Source: S34-282 sp034422075
GTDB taxonomy: Bacteria > Chloroflexota > Dehalococcoidia > Lucifugimonadales > Australimonadaceae
Assembly (NCBI GenBank): GCA_034422075.1
Contig: DAOUJX010000038.1
Coordinates: forward strand, 1 to 33,355
DNA length: 33,355 nt
Direction of reading: 5' to 3'
The position numbers and the translations under genes are program-made. The stretch's first letter is position 1. The number at the start of each line of letters is the position of its first letter. Under the pieces are notes generated by a model. That model saw only the letters and a program-made list of their open reading frames with translations. It was not told the origin of the DNA and ran no database searches. This document shows positions 15,477 to 24,359 of this stretch, piece by piece.

Positions 15477-16388
15477 ATGAGTTCGCAATCAATAGCCGAA
15501 TCACCGGCGCGCGGTGGGCGCATTCGGGTGCTCTTGCTTCCCGCGCTTGTCTTCGCCGGAGCCATCGGCGTGGCCTTCGGAGGCGCACTCGTCACCGGCG
15601 GCGGCGTCGGGACGGTCGTCGGGGGAGTCGAGAACCTATCCTCCTCATCCGGTTCCTTCCTCGAGCGCGTAGCCGACGTCTTCCCCTTCGGATTCGCCTT
15701 CGGCGCAGGCATGGTCTCGTCAGTAAACCCGTGCGGCTTCGCGATGCTGCCCGCCTACCTCGGCCTGTACCTGGGTGACCGCTCGGCGGAGGCAAAAGCT
15801 GCGCCGGAGCGGCTGGTGCGTGCGGTTGCCGTCGGGGCGGTCGTCACGGCCGGATTCGTGCTCATGTTCGGCGTTATCGGCTTCCCGATAACGCTGGGCG
15901 CGCGCGGCATCGCATCGTCCTTCCCGTGGATTGGCATCAGCGTGGGCGTGCTGCTGGTCATGGCAGGGGCCTACCTGGTGGCGGGCGGCAAGCTCTACAC
16001 CGCCTTTGCCAGCCAGCTTGCGGCGAAGATAGGAGGCGCCGGGAGCAATAGCGTGCGCGGCTACTTCGCGTTCGGCCTGGCCTACGGCGTCGCATCGCTT
16101 AGCTGCACGCTGCCGATATTCCTCGCTGTCGTCGGCAGCACCGTGACGGCAGAGACCTTCTTCAATTCGATCCTGCAATTCGTCCTCTACGGAACCGGCA
16201 TGGGCAGCGTGATACTCGCGCTCACCCTGGGAATGGCCATCTTCAAGGGGGCCATGGTGCGCGCACTGCGCAAGGTGCTCCCCTACATCCCCGCTATCAG
16301 CGCAGCCATGCTCGTCCTATCGGGCGCCTTCATCGTCTACTACTGGCTGACCATCGGCGGACTGCTCGAGCAGGTCGGGCTGGCCTAA
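15477..16388 (+). CDS. CcdA-like thiol-disulfide membrane transporter
   Basis: A 303-residue polytopic protein of the CcdA/DsbD transmembrane family, which passes electrons from cytoplasmic thioredoxin across the membrane for cytochrome c maturation and disulfide reduction. The two redox cysteines are in the expected places: Cys86 in SSVNPCGFAMLPAY and Cys210 in ASLSCTLPIFL. Six family helices are preceded by an extra N-terminal hydrophobic helix (about 18-40). The ATG at 15477 is close behind a TACAAT box. It is followed after four bases by a DUF3105 gene, likely co-translated. A cytochrome c lipoprotein at 28972-29472 could depend on such a system. Confidence 0.87.
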   Translation: MSSQSIAESPARGGRIRVLLLPALVFAGAIGVAFGGALVTGGGVGTVVGGVENLSSSSGSFLERVADVFPFGFAFGAGMVSSVNPCGFAMLPAYLGLYLGDRSAEAKAAPERLVRAVAVGAVVTAGFVLMFGVIGFPITLGARGIASSFPWIGISVGVLLVMAGAYLVAGGKLYTAFASQLAAKIGGAGSNSVRGYFAFGLAYGVASLSCTLPIFLAVVGSTVTAETFFNSILQFVLYGTGMGSVILALTLGMAIFKGAMVRALRKVLPYIPAISAAMLVLSGAFIVYYWLTIGGLLEQVGLA

Positions 16389-16392
16389 GCGC

Positions 16393-17019
16393 ATGGGAAT
16401 GGACTCGGCACAGCGGCGACGCCGCGAGGGCTCACAGAGGGCGCGAGCCGCGCGGGAGCGCCCCGCAGCAGCGCGCGCGCGTCAGCAGCAGCGCAGCCTC
16501 TTCATCGGCGCCCTGATTGCGGCCGCCGCCATCGCCGTGGTCATCTCGGTGGTCGTTGTTCTCGCCGGTCGCAGCAGCGAGGTGGGACGCGAGGTACCGC
16601 TGCTGACCGGGCTGCACCAGCCGCCGTACGTCTACAACACCAACCCGCCGACCTCTGGCAACCACCTCGATACCATCGGGCGCTACGGGTTCTGGGGCGA
16701 GGAGCTCATTCCGGAACTGGTGGTCCACAACATGGAGCACGGGGCAGTGGTCATCTGGTATGCACCGGGCGACCCTGAGCTGGCAGGCAGCATCAACCGG
16801 CTGCTGCACGACCTGGGGCCGCGCTGCCTGATCGCAGGCTCCTACCAGGGCATGGAGTACCCGGTGGTCGCAACCGTCTGGGGGCGGCTGCTGGAATTGG
16901 ATTCGTACGACGAGGCGCGCCTCCGCGAATTCATCGGCGCCTACCGCGGCGCCCAGGGTCCCGAGGCGGGCCTATGCCGCCAGGAGCCGCTCAGCCCAAC
17001 CGGCCCGCACACGCAGTAG
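16393..17019 (+). CDS. DUF3105 family membrane-anchored protein
   Basis: A 208-residue protein with a very basic cytoplasmic N-terminus (about 1-35), one membrane helix (about 36-59, FIGALIAAAAIAVVISVVVVLAG) and an exported DUF3105 domain. Family features are NPPTSGNHLDTIGRYGFW and VVHNMEHGAVVIWY, with conserved histidines that could bind a metal or haem; the biochemical role is not established. Two cysteines (in GPRCLIAG and AGLCRQEP) remain in the exported part. It sits four bases after the ccdA-like gene, so redox control of those cysteines is a reasonable inference. The start could be the ATG at 16393 or 16399. Confidence 0.8.
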   Translation: MGMDSAQRRRREGSQRARAARERPAAARARQQQRSLFIGALIAAAAIAVVISVVVVLAGRSSEVGREVPLLTGLHQPPYVYNTNPPTSGNHLDTIGRYGFWGEELIPELVVHNMEHGAVVIWYAPGDPELAGSINRLLHDLGPRCLIAGSYQGMEYPVVATVWGRLLELDSYDEARLREFIGAYRGAQGPEAGLCRQEPLSPTGPHTQ

Positions 17020-17024
17020 CACCG

Positions 17025-17076
17025 CCTTCACCTCCCGCTCGCGGAGAGGCGCCGTGCACCGTACGGCGGGTGAGGG
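17025..17076. repeat. Three-way-junction-like hairpin between convergent genes
   Basis: An outer stem pairs CCTTCACC (17025-17032) with GGTGAGGG (17069-17076), one pair being G-U. It encloses a small hairpin, CCGC/GCGG (17035-17044), and the stem CGCCGT/ACGGCG (17050-17055, 17063-17068). It fills the 66-base gap between two convergent genes and probably serves as a bidirectional terminator or a dispersed palindromic element. No T-run follows. Confidence 0.55.
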
Positions 17077-17085
17077 AAAGCGCCC

Positions 17086-17670
17086 CTAGTCGAACCAGCT
17101 ATCCACCCAGCCAACGCTGGTAATGCCGATGTAGGCAAGGGCCAGGGTGTTGAGGATCTTCCCGGCGATCGTCCAGACGAGGAAGCGGCGCAAGTCGTAG
17201 CGCACGCTGCCTCCCCATAGGCCGGCAAAGTCCATCGGGAGCGGCGTCGCAGCGAACACAAGGAGAAGCGGGCCAATCCACGCATGGGGGATGCGTCCAA
17301 GCCATCGGTCGATGACGGCAGCGGAAAGCGCCTTGCGGCCCGTCGCGCCTGCGACATACGCCGTCAGTTCGCCCAGTCCCGCGCCAACCCCGCCCACAAG
17401 GGCGAGCAGCAGCGGGTTGAGCGACTCGGCCACGGCGACAATGAACGCCTGTCCGAATGCGGGAAAGATGACGGTGGAACTGTTGAGCAGCAGGATGAGG
17501 AACGCGCCGACGTATGACCACTCGTCCAAGCGCTGGAGCGGTCCGCGGAAGGCGACGAGGGTTATCGTCACCCCGACGGTCAGCGCAAAGATGATTAGCG
17601 CCGGAACCCATAGGCGTAGGAGCGCGTTGGGAGGCGAGGCTTCCGGGGCATTGCAGGTGGCCTCGTCCAT
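17086..17670 (-). CDS. VTT-domain (DedA/SNARE-associated) membrane protein
   Basis: A 194-residue inner-membrane protein of the VTT/DedA-like superfamily, some members of which move lipids across membranes. A first helix (about 18-40, LWVPALIIFALTVGVTITLV) precedes the re-entrant core AFGQAFIVAVAESLNPLLLALVGGVGAGLGELTAYVAGATGRKAL and the amphipathic segment AATPLPMDFAGLWGGSVRYDLRRFLVWTIAGK, which matches the family's P-x-x-P/R-rich second half-loop. The ATG at 17670 lies seven bases after a TACCAT box. It is 37 bases beyond the permease stop and could also be reached by read-through from that operon. The substrate is unknown. Confidence 0.8.
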   Translation of the reverse strand: MDEATCNAPEASPPNALLRLWVPALIIFALTVGVTITLVAFRGPLQRLDEWSYVGAFLILLLNSSTVIFPAFGQAFIVAVAESLNPLLLALVGGVGAGLGELTAYVAGATGRKALSAAVIDRWLGRIPHAWIGPLLLVFAATPLPMDFAGLWGGSVRYDLRRFLVWTIAGKILNTLALAYIGITSVGWVDSWFD

Positions 17671-17677
17671 TGCGTCT

Positions 17678-17683
17678 ATGGTA
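17678..17683 (-). promoter_or_regulatory. -10-like TACCAT before the VTT gene
   Basis: On the minus strand TACCAT ends seven bases before the ATG at 17670, matching the short-spacing pattern seen before several genes here. No -35 box is evident. Confidence 0.3.
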
Positions 17684-17707
17684 GCGGATTGACCCCGCCG
17701 CCGCGGC

Positions 17708-20700
17708 CTACTCTGCGATGCGCAGCGCCTCGGCGGGGTAGATGTTGGCTGCCTGCCGTGCAGGAAGGAAGGTCGTCAGCATCGACGCACCGTACGCAAC
17801 CACCACGACGACGATGATGGTGGACCAAGGAACCACGAACCGCACGCCCTCGAAGGTCGTTCCAACTTCGTGGACGATGCTCACAGACAAGGCCACGCCC
17901 AAGCCCAAACCGATGGCAATGCCAAGCAGCGCGATGTAGGACGCCTCCAGCAGGAAGGACAGCTGCACCATGCCTCGCTGGAAGCCTACGGCGCGCAGGA
18001 CGCCGATCTGCTGCCGGCGCTCGACGACTGAGCGGGCGGCGATGACGCCAAGTGCGGCGATACCCACGACGAGGCCGAGGCCCATGAACGCCTGGAGCAG
18101 CCGGTTGAACGCGATGTTCACTCCTGTCTGGTCGGCAACCTCGCGCTCTAGCGACACGGCCTGCAGACCGTTCTGGGTGAACGCAGCTTCGAGCGCCTCG
18201 GCGGCAGCCTCCGACTCGGCCAGCGTAGGATCAGGCAAGCGGAATACGTAGTTGAGGAACGGCACCTCTGGCTCGAGAGCAACCAGGTGGCCGTGGCCCG
18301 TAATCATGGTGGGAACGAACAGGGCTTGGTCGTCAAGGACTCCGATGACCTTGAGCCGGACGCTCTCGTCGCCGGAGAAATGGCGCACCTCGATGAGAAC
18401 ATCCGGAAGCATCTCGTCCTCTACGAAAAAGCCCTCGAACTGGAAGTCGGCCGTGGGTCCGCCGGGGCCGAATTGCTCACGGCGGGGAACCAGGAACGGA
18501 CTGATGACCACGACGTCATCGCTCTCTGCCACCGCGCGCCAGACATCCTCGTCCGCTGCATACCCAGGCGCCCTGGCTTGGAGCTTGTATCTGTTGGAGA
18601 GCGCGTACTGGGAGTCGACCCCCGTAATGAACCAGTCCGCTTCCTCCGCTTGGGCAGCAGGCTGAAGTTGGCGCACCCTCACAGGCAGGCCGCTCGTTGA
18701 GCCGACCGTCTCGAAGCCGATGCCGCTCAGGTCGGGATTCGCGGCAATTTCCGCCTCGATGTCGTCAATCGGGTTGATGAAGTTGACCGTTGCGGTTACG
18801 TCATAGCCGCCGGAAAAGCGGCGATGGTCGTCGAAGGCGGCCGAGAAGGCGGTGGTGAGAAAGCCGACGACGATGAGGGTGAAGACGATGATGGCGAACA
18901 TGGCCAAGGTCATGCCCGTTCGGAAACGCGCCGCCATCGGATAGGCAACGGAAGTGCGCAGGATGGGTGCGAGCGTCCTACTACGCCCGAACACGGCAAG
19001 CAACGCGCGCATGATCAGGTCGGAGTTGTACATCACCGTCCAGACCCCGCCCAAGACCAGCATGATGCCCGAGAGAAAGAAGATCTCGATGCCCTGGCTG
19101 AAGCCTTCGAAGGCCTGCTCCACCACGTCGAAGGGCAACAGCCACCAGGCAACGAGTAGCAACCCCGCGCTCGTGTAAGCAGGCCTGTCAGGCAGGTGGA
19201 AGTTGTGACGCAGGATGAGCGGGATGCCGATGAGAGCAAGCGAGACGCCGAGCATGACGGTACTGAGCTGCTTGCCGCCGTAGCCAATGAGGATGAGCAG
19301 AGCACCGAACCCCAAGGCGCCCCATCCGGCGCCGAACGATAGCCAGACGGCGCGAAATACTGCCCCGGCAACGCCGAGGGTCGCGATGCGCAGGCCGGCT
19401 ATGCGCAGCCTCGCCAGCGCCCCGAGACCGCGGAAGAATCGCCTGTAGGGCTCGCGCAACGCGCCGCCGAAGTCGGGCCGCTCGCCTGGCGGGTCGGGGA
19501 TGTCGCGCACGGCGCGAACGATGTTCAGCGCGCTGGTCCGCCCTGCTGCAAGCAGCACGACGATGAAGGTAGTCACCATGCCCAGCACGAAAGCGAGCAC
19601 AAGGCTCTGCCAACGGAAGGCGAATGTGATTTCGATATCGAAGCCCGACAGCACCCTCCCGATGGCGCGGGTGAGAACAACGCCCACGACCACGCCGAGG
19701 ACGCTGCCGACGGCGGCGGCGGTAATGGCGTAGGAAGCTCCCTCGAACGTGAACAGGCGAACGACGTGGGCGCGTTGGCCGCCTATCGCGCGCATGATGC
19801 CCAACTCACGCCGCCGTTCCGCTGCGAGCATTACGAAGATGAGGAAGATGAGCAAGATGCCTGCCATGATGGAGAACTGGCCAAAGATGAGGAATATCGC
19901 CGCCAGTGACCCACCGACAGCGTCCGCCGCCTCCAGCGCGTCGCTCTTCAGCTCGTCAATGCTCAGAATGTCTGTGTCAACGAGCGGCTGCAGGGCCTCA
20001 ACGATCGCGTCCGTCTCTTCGGCGCTGTCGGTAAGGCTGCCCTCCGCACTGATGGCGATGTAGTCATAGCCACCCTCGTGCTCCAGGTAGCGGCGAAGGG
20101 GATCCTGGGCCATGACGGCCGACTCTTCGCCACCCGGATTTGCGCCGCTCTCGTAGACACCGGCAACGCTGGCGGCAGTGGGGGCGGCGCTGAAGAAGAA
20201 GTGCAGCCTGTCCCCTACCCCCACATCCAATCCATCGGCAACTGCGGCACTGATGTACACGTCGCCTTCGGCCAGCGCAGCGACATCGAGCGCATCGCCC
20301 TCGGCAGTCACCAAGGCATCGAATCCAGCCACGCGATCGGGGTCGAACCCGAAGACGGCAACGCGTGGTTCGCTGCGGCTGTTGCTCGGCGAGAGCGCCG
20401 CAGCGGGGCGTTGCACGACCCCCATGATCCCAGCGACGCGCTGGCCCTCCAGCGCCGCCTCAACCTCGGCGAGGGTGTCGTCGCTTACGTACTCACCCTC
20501 TTCCTGTGAGCTGCCGGGAAAGACGAGGACATCGACCATGCCAATGCGCTCTAACGCAAGCGTCCTGATGGAGTGCGCGAGGGTATCGCCGGTGCCGAAA
20601 GAGGCGGAAAACAGGACCGTTGCGAGCATGAGGCCGACAACGATGAGGAGCGACTGTGCGCGCCGCCGGGGAATGTTGCGGAGCGCCACCTTGAACATCA

Positions 20701-20806
20701 CACGGTTCCTGAGGGCAAGGATGGCGAAGAAAGCAGCGCCGATCAGGAATATGACGCTCAGAACAGCGGTCAGCGTTCCGATGGGTACGCCGAAGAGTGT
20801 TTCCAC
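17708..20806 (-). CDS. FtsX/MacB-type ABC transporter permease, 1032 residues
   Basis: A large permease of the FtsX-like superfamily with two FtsX cores. The first has an N-terminal helix pair (MFKVALRNIPRRRAQSLLIVVG), a roughly 200-residue exported domain and three helices around GILLIFLIFVMLAAERRRELGIMRAIGGQRAHVVRLFTFEG. The second lies at the C-terminus, ending AAYGASMLTTFLPARQAANIYPAEALRIAE and containing ERRQQIGVLRAVGFQRGMVQ. Between them is an unusual hydrophobic block of about six helices (roughly 460-620). The start is a GTG one base after the ATPase stop, so the two are translationally coupled. Relatives move lipoproteins, peptides or drugs, or act as mechanotransmitters; the substrate here is unknown. 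Confidence 0.88.
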   Translation of the reverse strand: METLFGVPIGTLTAVLSVIFLIGAAFFAILALRNRVMFKVALRNIPRRRAQSLLIVVGLMLATVLFSASFGTGDTLAHSIRTLALERIGMVDVLVFPGSSQEEGEYVSDDTLAEVEAALEGQRVAGIMGVVQRPAAALSPSNSRSEPRVAVFGFDPDRVAGFDALVTAEGDALDVAALAEGDVYISAAVADGLDVGVGDRLHFFFSAAPTAASVAGVYESGANPGGEESAVMAQDPLRRYLEHEGGYDYIAISAEGSLTDSAEETDAIVEALQPLVDTDILSIDELKSDALEAADAVGGSLAAIFLIFGQFSIMAGILLIFLIFVMLAAERRRELGIMRAIGGQRAHVVRLFTFEGASYAITAAAVGSVLGVVVGVVLTRAIGRVLSGFDIEITFAFRWQSLVLAFVLGMVTTFIVVLLAAGRTSALNIVRAVRDIPDPPGERPDFGGALREPYRRFFRGLGALARLRIAGLRIATLGVAGAVFRAVWLSFGAGWGALGFGALLILIGYGGKQLSTVMLGVSLALIGIPLILRHNFHLPDRPAYTSAGLLLVAWWLLPFDVVEQAFEGFSQGIEIFFLSGIMLVLGGVWTVMYNSDLIMRALLAVFGRSRTLAPILRTSVAYPMAARFRTGMTLAMFAIIVFTLIVVGFLTTAFSAAFDDHRRFSGGYDVTATVNFINPIDDIEAEIAANPDLSGIGFETVGSTSGLPVRVRQLQPAAQAEEADWFITGVDSQYALSNRYKLQARAPGYAADEDVWRAVAESDDVVVISPFLVPRREQFGPGGPTADFQFEGFFVEDEMLPDVLIEVRHFSGDESVRLKVIGVLDDQALFVPTMITGHGHLVALEPEVPFLNYVFRLPDPTLAESEAAAEALEAAFTQNGLQAVSLEREVADQTGVNIAFNRLLQAFMGLGLVVGIAALGVIAARSVVERRQQIGVLRAVGFQRGMVQLSFLLEASYIALLGIAIGLGLGVALSVSIVHEVGTTFEGVRFVVPWSTIIVVVVVAYGASMLTTFLPARQAANIYPAEALRIAE

Positions 20807-20807
20807 G

Positions 20808-21527
20808 CTAGGCTTGCTCGGGCGAAAGGCCGTCGGCGCCTGCTGAGTGAGGCGCGTCGCTTTCGATATGACCGTCGCGCATCGTTACGAGCCGCGTGGC
20901 TGCAGATGCGACGGTACTGTCATGGGTGACGAGCACGAAGGTCTGTTGCTGCTGACGGTTCAGGTTGCTGAGGACGTCCATGATCTCGCCCGAGGTCTCG
21001 CTGTCGAGCGCGCCCGTCGGTTCGTCCGCCCAAACGATGGCGGGGTCGGGCGCAAGGGCACGGGCGATGGTGACGCGCTGCTGCTGTCCGCCCGACATCT
21101 GCGCAGGCACTTTGTTCGCCTGGTCCGACAGGCCAACGAGGTCGAGCAACTCGAGGGCACGCCCTCGCGCCTCGCGCTGTCCCACGCCTGCGAGCAGCAA
21201 CGGTAGCTCGACGTTCTCCGCCGCCGTGAGAACGGGCAGCAGGTTGTAGGACTGGAAGACGAACCCCATGTTCTGGGCACGGTAACGCGTGCGCTCACGG
21301 TCGGAGAGGTCGCGGAGCGACTGGCCGTCCACGATGACCTCGCCAGACGTTATGTCATCGATGCCGGAAAAGCAGTTGAGGAGCGTCGTCTTGCCGGAGC
21401 CCGAAGGCCCCATGACCGCGACCATTTCGCCGCGCTCTATCGTCAGGCTAATGCCCTGCAACGCCCTTACGTGGATGTCCCCGACGTCGTAGCTCTTTAC
21501 GACATCGTTGGCCTCGATGATTGCCAT
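20808..21527 (-). CDS. LolD/MacB-type ABC transporter ATP-binding protein
   Basis: A 239-residue ATPase that powers the adjacent FtsX-type permease at the cytoplasmic face. All motifs are present: Walker A GPSGSGKT at 40-47, Q-loop FQSYNLLP, signature SGGQQQR, Walker B IVWADEPTGALD and the switch VTHD. The DEPTGALD and QSYNLLP wording is typical of the MacB/LolD/FtsE branch. The ATG at 21527 begins the conserved IIEANDVVKSY strand behind GAGG. The frame runs open far upstream, but that part is a shadow of the next gene. It is 57 bases after the 497-residue membrane protein and may belong to the same transcript. Confidence 0.93.
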   Translation of the reverse strand: MAIIEANDVVKSYDVGDIHVRALQGISLTIERGEMVAVMGPSGSGKTTLLNCFSGIDDITSGEVIVDGQSLRDLSDRERTRYRAQNMGFVFQSYNLLPVLTAAENVELPLLLAGVGQREARGRALELLDLVGLSDQANKVPAQMSGGQQQRVTIARALAPDPAIVWADEPTGALDSETSGEIMDVLSNLNRQQQQTFVLVTHDSTVASAATRLVTMRDGHIESDAPHSAGADGLSPEQA

Positions 21528-21583
21528 GCTACCTCGAATCAGTGGGGAACTTTGGCTCGATGATACACGATGGGGCCTTGGAA

Positions 21584-23077
21584 TTATGGAGGCTCTGTTA
21601 TGGGTTGCGCGACGATCCAGAGGCTGACCATCGTATAGCCGACCATGAGCGCGAGCATGGGGTATTGGCTGCGTAGAGCAGCGTCGCGGGAGGCGAAGAG
21701 GCGCAGCGCGTAGGCGTGGGCCGCGAATATCCCGGCAACGTGGCCGAGCACGATGGCTGCCACCCCGGCGAACCACGCGAAGCGCGCGTTCACGACGCCG
21801 ATGTCCACCACGTATCCCGCCGTGCCAAACAGGTCCCACCCGCGACCGAACGGGTCGGACGCGATCGGGATGATGAACTGGCCCTGTATCAGGAGGAAGG
21901 ACAGGAAGTGGGCGACGTGGTATGCGAGCGCGATGGGGATGAGCGCGTACGCAGACGTGCGCACCAGCAACGCAAGGGGGGCATCCCCCTGCCCTAGCCT
22001 GCCCATGAGCCATGCGACGCCGGCAAACGCCGCACCAAACGCCAGCGGAGTCGCAATCAGCCCGAGTGTGCCCGCAACGACGAAGGGGTTGTCGCCAAGC
22101 GCGCCGAATACGCTGGCGCCAGCGCTGGCGAACGAGATCCAAGGCGAGGTCTCGCGCAGGCCGTCGAAGGTTACGGATGCGAGCACGAGCACAACCAGAG
22201 CGGCTAGCGGGAAGGAGGGCGTCGGCCCGGCAAGCAGGCCGGTGCCCCACCACCGCACGTTCCACTGGCGCTCATCGGGCCCCACCGCCTCCAGCGCCTC
22301 GTAGTCATCGACCGCCTCACCCGTGCGCGTCTCCGTCGGCGAGAGCCGCGCCATGAGCCCAAATGCGAGCGAGAAGACTTCGGCGTTCTTCGTCCACGCA
22401 TGGCGTCCGAAGACGGCCATGCCGCCGAGCGTCAGGACGGAGTATACGGCGACGAGCGTGGCGAGCCGCGACGGCGAGGCAGCCTCGGGGTCGATGATCT
22501 CGATCCACGCGAACACGAAGAAGAGGCCGACGGACGGCCACGCGCCGAGCCAATCGGGGTATTCGCGCAGGCGCATGAGGGGACGCTTGCGAAGGGTGCG
22601 CCACACCCGCTCGGCCCACCCAAACAGCGCGCTCCACGGGTTGAGCAGCGCCCACAGGTTGCCAACAAGGGCGCTTGCGTAGGCCAATCCCACCCAGAAC
22701 CAGACCCACGTCAAGACGGGAGCCGGATTGGCGTTGGGATCGTCGCTTCCGGCGAAACCCGCAACCAGATAGAGGCCGAGGACGGCAACGCCGAGCGTGC
22801 GCATCGCCTCGCGCAGCGGTCTGGCTGCCAGCAGCCGCCCGACGGGCGTGCCCAGCAGGTTGTATCGCGGGTAGTTCGCCGCCGTCGCGCCGCTCCGGAC
22901 GAAGAGGCCGGCTACCACGAACGAGAGTGCGACGACCAGCCCCGCACCGCCAACGTAGAGGCTCAGCGGAACCGGGAGGTCATAGCGCTCTCCAAAGCCA
23001 TGCGCGTGCGCCGTTCCCCCGCCTGCCAGCACGACGATGAGGGCCAGCGGTGCCGCCCATGCCAGGCGCCTGCTCAT
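21584..23077 (-). CDS. Polytopic membrane protein with His at predicted mature N-terminus
   Basis: A 497-residue protein with a cleavable-looking signal (1-25, ending GTAHA) and about eleven membrane helices. Cleavage would leave HGFGERYDLPVPL, so the mature protein starts with histidine. I recall database proteins with a similar HGFGxRYDLPxPL start carrying poorly supported names, so no function is assigned. Further features are LLNPWSALFGWAERVWR, a paired HVAHF (near 400) and a C-terminal AAHAYALRLF helix; histidines in several helices could bind a metal or haem. Its ATG overlaps the stop of the upstream lipoprotein by four bases, so the two are translationally coupled. Confidence 0.8.
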   Translation of the reverse strand: MSRRLAWAAPLALIVVLAGGGTAHAHGFGERYDLPVPLSLYVGGAGLVVALSFVVAGLFVRSGATAANYPRYNLLGTPVGRLLAARPLREAMRTLGVAVLGLYLVAGFAGSDDPNANPAPVLTWVWFWVGLAYASALVGNLWALLNPWSALFGWAERVWRTLRKRPLMRLREYPDWLGAWPSVGLFFVFAWIEIIDPEAASPSRLATLVAVYSVLTLGGMAVFGRHAWTKNAEVFSLAFGLMARLSPTETRTGEAVDDYEALEAVGPDERQWNVRWWGTGLLAGPTPSFPLAALVVLVLASVTFDGLRETSPWISFASAGASVFGALGDNPFVVAGTLGLIATPLAFGAAFAGVAWLMGRLGQGDAPLALLVRTSAYALIPIALAYHVAHFLSFLLIQGQFIIPIASDPFGRGWDLFGTAGYVVDIGVVNARFAWFAGVAAIVLGHVAGIFAAHAYALRLFASRDAALRSQYPMLALMVGYTMVSLWIVAQPITEPP

Positions 23078-23769
23078 CGCGGCTGCACCACCAAGTGGCC
23101 GAGCAAGATTTCGGTCACGGCATCATTGCCGCCAGCGTGACCACCACCATCGTGACCGTTGGGAGACAGCATCGCTTCCGCCTCGACACCGTAGACGCAG
23201 TGGTCGGGGCCGCTTAGAGACGCGCGCACCATTTGTGCGCCCTCGTCTATCGGCACGACGACGCTCGGCTCGTTGAGCATCGCCAAGAGCTTGTCGTCGA
23301 CGAACAGGTGCCAGTGATTGTCGCCGTCGAACTCGAACCCGGGTGCGTCGACGGTGATGCGCTTGTTGCCAGGCGTAGCGGTATCTTCCACGTCGAGCGC
23401 AAGCGTGACGCCATCCAACTGCGAATCGCAAGGACTGGCTTCCTCTTCGTGGGCGTGGCCGCCGATACCGGGATGGAACGTCAGCGCAAATCTCCCCGTC
23501 GCATCGGCTGTCAGGGAGAAGGATGTCACGTGGCCAGGCTCAATCTCGTTTTCGATGTCGTACCCGTGCAGGTGGACGGCTCCCACAATGTCAGCGCTGA
23601 CGCGGAAGGTCACGCCGTCGCCCTGCTTGGCCTCGAACGTCGATTCGCCCGGCGGCGAATCGCCTCTGATGGCAACGTCGAACGCGACTTGCTCTGGCTC
23701 ACCCCCGCCGCACGAGGAGGCAGTGACGACGAGCGCGATGGCTATGAGTGCATACGGTATGAACCGCAC
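23074..23769 (-). CDS. His-rich lipoprotein, cupredoxin-like
   Basis: A 231-residue exported lipoprotein. The GTG at 23769 follows GAGGAGGCCACA and opens a signal ending ASSC (Cys20). The first domain (about 25-125) resembles a cupredoxin-type beta sandwich: GDGVTFRVSADIVGAVHLHGYDIENEIEPG ends in FALTFHPG, placing histidines near a possible metal site. A second domain has DGDNHWHLFVDDKLL. Histidine clusters HAHEEE and HDGGGHAGG add likely metal-binding capacity. It overlaps the 497-residue membrane protein by four bases and follows the 179-residue protein after ten bases. Copper binding is inferred from the residues and context; no type-1 copper Cys-His-Met set is certain. Confidence 0.75.
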   Translation of the reverse strand: MRFIPYALIAIALVVTASSCGGGEPEQVAFDVAIRGDSPPGESTFEAKQGDGVTFRVSADIVGAVHLHGYDIENEIEPGHVTSFSLTADATGRFALTFHPGIGGHAHEEEASPCDSQLDGVTLALDVEDTATPGNKRITVDAPGFEFDGDNHWHLFVDDKLLAMLNEPSVVVPIDEGAQMVRASLSGPDHCVYGVEAEAMLSPNGHDGGGHAGGNDAVTEILLGHLVVQPR

Positions 23770-23779
23770 TGTGGCCTCC

Positions 23780-24319
23780 TCACGCGCCGCTGCGCCGCCG
23801 AGCGTTGCTGCGTCGGCGTGCCAGCGCAAGGCTGAGCAAAGCGGGGGCAAGCAGCACGACGCCAATGAAGGCGAGCGACCAAGGAAAGCCGCCCCCGCTC
23901 CTAAGCGTTACAGGGAACTGGTGCTCGACGACTCCCAGCGGCGACTCGACGCTGACCTCCAGCAGCCACTCGCCCTCCGTGGACACGCTCCACAGAACGG
24001 CATACTGCTCCAGCGCGCCAGGCGCCCGCAGGGCTCGCTCCGGCCCCAAGACGTCACCGTTCGACGACGTCGCGCGAACGGTGACGATGGGGTCGAACGC
24101 GGCGACGGTCGATGCACCCGGGCGTACAACGACCGTCGTCTCGAACGACGACAACAGTGGCACGGCTACGATGCGCAGGTCGTACGGGCCGCTGACGCCG
24201 TTGTACAGGTCGACGGCGTCGCGGTGTCCTATGTGTGCGGATGCTGCGCTAGGGAACGCACACAGCAGTGCCGCCGCCAGCAGCACAGCACCCATCCGCC
24301 GGGCTCGTCTATCCAACAC
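23780..24319 (-). CDS. Exported single-helix protein with mature N-terminal His
   Basis: A 179-residue protein with a signal peptide ending SAASA (residue 28); cleavage would leave HIGHRDAVDLYNG, that is, a histidine at position 1 and another at 4. A beta-rich exported domain (about 30-145, with GVSGPYDLRIVAVPLLSSFETTVVVRPG and LLEVSVESPLGVVEHQFPVTL) is followed by a C-terminal helix (about 148-168) and a basic tail, so it is anchored facing out. This resembles small CopC- or FixH-like accessory proteins in layout only. The start is a GTG at 24319 behind GGAGAGGTGAG. It is the second gene of the minus-strand cluster. Confidence 0.72.
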   Translation of the reverse strand: MLDRRARRMGAVLLAAALLCAFPSAASAHIGHRDAVDLYNGVSGPYDLRIVAVPLLSSFETTVVVRPGASTVAAFDPIVTVRATSSNGDVLGPERALRAPGALEQYAVLWSVSTEGEWLLEVSVESPLGVVEHQFPVTLRSGGGFPWSLAFIGVVLLAPALLSLALARRRSNARRRSGA

Positions 24320-24359
24320 CTCACCTCTCCGTGGGGCGGCGGGGGCTGCCCGCCGGCCA

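Noticed and set aside
20808..22265. Long open frame suggesting a 485-residue ABC ATPase with an extra N-terminal domain
   Set aside because: The first 246 residues are Arg/Ala/Pro-rich with no family look, and they overlap the 497-residue membrane protein gene on the same strand in another frame. The ATG at 21527 starts the conserved ATPase.
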